In this document: positions 20,897-24,064 of the stretch, in pieces | How the letters are laid out: every line of letters starts with the position of its first letter | How positions within the stretch are numbered: position 1 is the stretch's first letter | Source: a virus | Reading direction: 5' to 3' (one strand) | DNA length: 24,064 nucleotides | IMG/VR virus record: IMGVR_UViG_3300037963_000082 | Coordinates: 1 to 24,064 of that record | Made by a program: the position numbers and the translations under genes | The notes under the pieces: generated by a model | The model's input: the letters and a program-made list of their open reading frames with translations, nothing else | What the model was told of the DNA's origin: nothing | Database searches by the model: none

Positions 20897-22228
20897 TTAC
20901 TGTGCAATCCACTTAGCAAGCCAATTTCCTACACCTGCAGCAAGATCATCTTTTTGTTTCTTATCGTACAGCTTTTCTGTATTAGCAAATTCCATAGCCA
21001 TAATGCCAACTTCGTGTTGTCGTTGTAATTCAGATTCACCCTTTTGAAAATTCCACGCTGCATTGTCTCTGTACTTTTGCCACAAATTATTCAAAGCGTT
21101 TTGTGTAGCGTTGAATGAGTTTTGCACGTTTATGCGGTTTGATTCGTTCTGTGTTGCAGTGTTTGCAGTGTTGATTTGTCTTCGCCAATTGACGTTTGAT
21201 TGATCAATAGCGTATTGCATGTTGGCGTTAAATTTGTCCCGTGCATCTCTCATGCTGGCGTTGAACTGTGTCATGGCGTTTGTTTCGCCAGCGTTGAACT
21301 GTTCCATAGCAGCGACACGGTTAGCATTAGCTGTTTCAACTTGGGAGCCTAACTCTGCAAAAAACTCTTCAACTTGCAATTCGTTTTTAGCGTTGAATTG
21401 TTTACGGGCGTTATCCTCCGCAGCGTCTTTGAACATTGCCTGTGTTAGTGCGTTGAAACTGAGAGTATTAGCTTGTTGTCGCGCATCAAGGTTCTTTGTT
21501 TCAGTAGCAAGAAGCGACTGAGCGTTAGTCACTGCAGAGGTAAGTCTGGCATTTAAGTTTGCTTTGTCCATTGCAGCGTAAGTCGCAGCGTTAGACAGTG
21601 CCATTTGTTGTTGATTGTTTAAATTTGCAAGCTGTATGGTGGCATACTTCTTTGCATCGTCGGCAGCGATAACTACGCCAGATTCTAACACAGCCTGTGT
21701 CATGGCTGCAGCCGCCATAGAACTTGCACCCAAGCCACGTGCTTGCATTACACCACTTATTTTACGAACAGCCGGAGCAGCCCACGGGGGAAGAGGTTGA
21801 CCTTGTTGAATGCTTTGCATCAACTGACCAAGTTGATATTGAGTAGTGGCCTGTGGATCAAGCGTTTGGGTAGCAGCCGTTCCGATTGCACCTGCAGATG
21901 GACCTGCTTGAACTCCTGTCATGTCAACTTGTACAGGCTGAGTGATTTGGGAAGCAGTCGCGGTACCCACTTGAGGAGTTACCTGCGTTGTGCTTGCTAC
22001 TTGTCCTACTCCAGAAGCGGGTGCAGTAGGAGTGGCAGGGGTTAAGCCTGTTAAATTAGCTGTCGTTGCCGCCGGAGTGGTTGCAGGAGTAGGTATTTGA
22101 GTGCCTGTAGTGCTTTGTAACTCACCTGTTTGTACGGTTTGAAGAACGGGAGTTACAGCCGGGACACCCGCACCTGCAAGTTTTCCTACTTCAGCATCTA
22201 ATTGTGCATCTGTTGTTATCGTTGCCAT
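20897..22228 (-). CDS. coiled-coil virion protein with 11-residue repeats (443 aa)
   Basis: Residues 1 to about 130 are low-complexity Thr/Ala/Pro/Val/Gln. A short apolar-helical part (about 150-200) includes PLPPWAAPAV. Then comes a long helix with no proline. From Q277 on, units of exactly 11 residues can be laid end to end (277, 288, 299, 310, 321, 332, 343 and so on), several opening with [Q/K]FNA: QFNAKNELQVE, QFNAGETNAMT, QFNASMRDARD, KFNANMQYAID. Such hendecads form right-handed or straight coiled coils. ATG 22228 follows AGGAA. It is probably an internal virion or tail protein; family not recognised. Confidence 0.65.
   Translation of the reverse strand: MATITTDAQLDAEVGKLAGAGVPAVTPVLQTVQTGELQSTTGTQIPTPATTPAATTANLTGLTPATPTAPASGVGQVASTTQVTPQVGTATASQITQPVQVDMTGVQAGPSAGAIGTAATQTLDPQATTQYQLGQLMQSIQQGQPLPPWAAPAVRKISGVMQARGLGASSMAAAAMTQAVLESGVVIAADDAKKYATIQLANLNNQQQMALSNAATYAAMDKANLNARLTSAVTNAQSLLATETKNLDARQQANTLSFNALTQAMFKDAAEDNARKQFNAKNELQVEEFFAELGSQVETANANRVAAMEQFNAGETNAMTQFNASMRDARDKFNANMQYAIDQSNVNWRRQINTANTATQNESNRINVQNSFNATQNALNNLWQKYRDNAAWNFQKGESELQRQHEVGIMAMEFANTEKLYDKKQKDDLAAGVGNWLAKWIAQ
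21060..21401 (-). repeat. hendecad (33-bp) repeat tract inside the 443-aa gene
   Basis: The DNA reflects the protein repeat: the plus-strand string GCGTTGAA or a near copy recurs at about 21107, 21224, 21258, 21291, 21391 and 21450. The copies at 21224, 21258 and 21291 are 33-34 bases apart, and the step from 21291 to 21391 is about three such periods. The repeat is diverged at most codons, so it is an old protein repeat and not a recent DNA duplication. Confidence 0.55.
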
Positions 22229-22243
22229 AGCTATTCCTAGTTA

Positions 22244-22272
22244 ATTTTACTGTATTTATAATAAAAAAGCAA
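22244..22272 (-). promoter_or_regulatory. possible internal promoter before the ejection-protein genes
   Basis: On the minus strand, TTGCTT (22272-22267) and TAAAAT (22249-22244) are separated by 17 bases. The -10 box matches five of six consensus positions; the -35 is weak (three of six). It lies in the 49-base AT-rich gap, the widest in the virion operon, 16 bases before the start codon of the 443-aa gene. No terminator stem is visible in the gap. Confidence 0.35.
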
Positions 22273-22277
22273 GTATT

Positions 22278-22841
22278 TTATATTGGATCAGGCCAGTCAT
22301 TGATCGGAGCATTACCAGTTGGCTTGCCATCGCTATCAACAGGCGTGTCGTAGAGTGCCATAAAAGCGGTAAGATCAGCGGCATTAGTTATAGATGTTTC
22401 AATATTATTACTAGCTGTACGAACAGCAGCCCTGTAAGTTGTTATGTTTGACGGAACAGAGTAAGACTCAACTTCTGTTGCTTTGATAACTTGCCAGTCA
22501 TAGGGTGCAAGTAAACCTGCTGCTTGGGTTTTGACTGTCTCAATGGCAACAGTCTTTAGTCCTTTGGTGACAATCTGATTACCGTCAATATCTAGTCTTG
22601 GCTCTCCATCCTCGTCAACCTCATTTATGTCTGTCAGTGAGCGAGGGATTAACTCGCCATCAGCATCACGACCCCAGTAAAAGCGGTTGTCGTGTGCCGC
22701 AACTTCATCTTCCCAAGTAAGACCAATAGCAGCTTTTTCATCTGCGCTAAGGTTGTTCCACACGGCAGGATATTGTGTGCCGTCATTATCGACCCACGCC
22801 TTGCCTACTCGTATGATTCGACCTGAATATTTCCACGGCAT
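22278..22841 (-). CDS. tail-fibre-associated protein, possibly assembly chaperone (187 aa)
   Basis: Begins MPWKYSGRIIRVGKAWVD. The first half is Trp/Asp/Gly-rich. The second half has LLAPYDWQVIKATE, then YRAAVRTASNNIE and a terminal DWPDPI. The pattern of a Trp within LxxTDW-like context followed by a YRxAxR helix resembles phage tail-fibre assembly proteins. I recall close relatives directly after DUF7483 fibre genes in marine phages. It follows the fibre gene by 11 bases with AGGAG upstream. It could be a chaperone or a small fibre component. Confidence 0.6.
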   Translation of the reverse strand: MPWKYSGRIIRVGKAWVDNDGTQYPAVWNNLSADEKAAIGLTWEDEVAAHDNRFYWGRDADGELIPRSLTDINEVDEDGEPRLDIDGNQIVTKGLKTVAIETVKTQAAGLLAPYDWQVIKATEVESYSVPSNITTYRAAVRTASNNIETSITNAADLTAFMALYDTPVDSDGKPTGNAPINDWPDPI

Positions 22842-22852
22842 TTTATATTCTC

Positions 22853-24064
22853 CTATCGGGCATTAGCAAATTTAAAGGGTTGATCGGCAAAGGCGGTGTA
22901 GACATAGGTGTCGCCAGACGCATTTAAACCAGTGCCAGTTTTTCTGGGCTTGAATCCGTTTGATAAAATATCAAGGCCACCGTCTGTGTATTCAGCATTG
23001 TTTTCGTTTGCGAGAAGATACCTACTTACCTCGTTTGATGTATTTCTGGTGCTATCCCACATATGCCAATGACCTGTGTTGTTGACCTTTTTTTGCATAA
23101 TCCAAGCTGGTCTAAACCCTGTGTAAATAAACGGCCCATCTGCATTTCCGTTTCCAACGTAGCTGCCACTTTTAGAAAATCCCTCAACATCAGCAAAAAG
23201 AAAACTTATATGAACTTCATTGCTTGCACTGTTAAGACTAGCAACCCCCACTGTCCAGAGACTAGAAGTTGGTGCAGTGTCATTCCACATAGTATAATCA
23301 GCAACAGCATTATTTCGGCTTAATGCAAGATAGTCTGTTTCAGCATCACTTGCAGCACCTACATGATAAACATAAAACCAGTTATCTTCGTTTGGCTTTG
23401 TCCAAATGGCTGTTGGTACTTTACCCATGCCGTGTGCAATATTTTTAACACTGTTATCCGCTTGCCATGTAGTAAAACTAAACCCTGCTGTAGTATTTAC
23501 AAGACCCGAACTATCTACATTACCAACACCTGTCGCACTCGTATCATTACTAAATGATTCCGTTGCTTTCCAAGCCCACGCAACATAAGTATCGCTGCTG
23601 TTATTGACTGTACCATGATCCGTTAAAGTAATCCCATCTGAGGTAAATGCTGATGTAACACCAGTGAACTCTAACGTGGACTCACTATCAGAGTGTATTC
23701 CTTTATCTGCGCCTCTACCGCCATTGACCAAAATATGATTGTTTACAGCACCTCGTTCTTTCAGCCAAACGAATCCGGGCTGAAAACCAAACCCCTCTAA
23801 ATCTCTGCCAGAGGTGCCATTGCCAGTATAAGTAACCGTGTTAAAATGCTCAGTACCATCAATAATATCGACATCAGGTAAGTTCTGAGAACATAACGCG
23901 AGGAACCCGCTTGGTGGTGCGTACTGAAATGAACCGTGACCTTCTCCATCTGCGTTACTGTTAGCTGTAGCTTTTGCACCAGAAAAAGAACTGTCTTGTC
24001 CAAAATTAATTCTTACATCCCCTGATGTGCCAGTATACACCCCAATAAAAGGGACTACCCCACC
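22853..24064 (-). CDS. DUF7483-type tail fibre protein, C-terminal part (runs off right edge)
   Basis: The frame is open to the window edge (403 residues visible), so the true start lies outside; a GTG at 24040 is not a convincing start. Repeated beta modules each hold a segment like GFQPGFVWLKERG or GFRPAWIMQKK, a variable loop rich in Asp, Asn and Trp, and a closing strand (DTYVAWAWKA, DTYVYTAFADQPFKFANAR). This is the layout I know from DUF7483 tail proteins of marine phages, with PPSGFLALC in the N-terminal visible part. Probably a host-recognition fibre or adhesin. Confidence 0.75.
   Translation of the reverse strand, partial: GGVVPFIGVYTGTSGDVRINFGQDSSFSGAKATANSNADGEGHGSFQYAPPSGFLALCSQNLPDVDIIDGTEHFNTVTYTGNGTSGRDLEGFGFQPGFVWLKERGAVNNHILVNGGRGADKGIHSDSESTLEFTGVTSAFTSDGITLTDHGTVNNSSDTYVAWAWKATESFSNDTSATGVGNVDSSGLVNTTAGFSFTTWQADNSVKNIAHGMGKVPTAIWTKPNEDNWFYVYHVGAASDAETDYLALSRNNAVADYTMWNDTAPTSSLWTVGVASLNSASNEVHISFLFADVEGFSKSGSYVGNGNADGPFIYTGFRPAWIMQKKVNNTGHWHMWDSTRNTSNEVSRYLLANENNAEYTDGGLDILSNGFKPRKTGTGLNASGDTYVYTAFADQPFKFANAR

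Noticed and set aside
21743-22045. Plus-strand Cys/Ser/Arg-rich open frame of 100 codons
   Set aside because: It is a by-product of the Thr/Ala/Pro repeat codons of the gene on the minus strand.
24038-24040. GTG at 24040 as the true start of the fibre gene
   Set aside because: The frame stays open to the window edge and the protein begins in the middle of a beta module, so the gene most likely continues outside the window.
1-24064. tRNA genes, integrase, attachment sites, CRISPR array, phage RNA polymerase
   Set aside because: I looked for cloverleaf T-loop patterns, recombinase motifs, regular repeats and polymerase motifs and saw none that could be supported.

Overview
The window reads as part of a lytic, short-tailed (podovirus-type) bacteriophage genome from a marine bacterium. 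The best single pointer is the family A DNA polymerase at 5185-6726. It carries a DnaJ-like CxxCxGxG zinc motif pair between its N-terminal helical part and its palm, which I know as the hallmark of the HMO-2011-type phages that infect SAR116, Roseobacter-RCA and SAR11 hosts. A T7-like endonuclease I, a class II ribonucleotide reductase and a marine-type DUF7483 tail-fibre protein agree with this. No phage RNA polymerase, integrase, lysin or tRNA is visible here, and the candidate promoters look like host sigma-70 promoters. Host assignment is inference.

Layout. (1) 1-2158, minus strand: ten small tightly overlapping genes in two transcription units (2158 to 1593, then 1434 to beyond the left edge), separated by a terminator-plus-promoter cassette at 1467-1533. 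They include a likely ribbon-helix-helix regulator, a zinc ribbon and the N-terminus of a Gp88-like protein; the rest are unknown. (2) 2159-2265: a divergent control region with inverted and tandem TTGAC elements. (3) 2266-12624, plus strand: a compact replication, recombination and nucleotide module with primase, DnaB-type helicase, HNH endonuclease, DnaQ-type exonuclease, DNA polymerase, a probable ssDNA-binding protein with its own strong promoter, a Cas4/RecB-like nuclease, an unknown gene, endonuclease I, another unknown, a DUF3310 protein, class II RNR, a zinc ribbon, a PD-(D/E)XK protein and a small unknown. Nearly every junction is a stop-start overlap. (4) 12621-24064, minus strand: the virion module, transcribed right to left: tail fibre (cut by the right edge), fibre-associated protein, a coiled-coil protein with 11-residue repeats, two small proteins, two large probable ejection proteins (693 and 1606 aa), and a short Lys/Met/Gly-rich YGG protein.

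How it works together. Primase and helicase are separate genes here, although T7 fuses them in gp4. Exonuclease and polymerase are likewise separate overlapping genes, although most phage family A polymerases carry both domains in one chain. Nucleases matching T7 gp3 and the functional slot of T7 gp6 could break down host DNA. The DUF3310 protein and the B12-dependent RNR next to them would feed dNTP synthesis. The plus and minus operons collide at 12621-12624 with overlapping stop codons. The only good terminator I find for the plus operon (12851-12878) lies inside the opposing YGG gene, so the two transcripts should overlap by about 250 nt.
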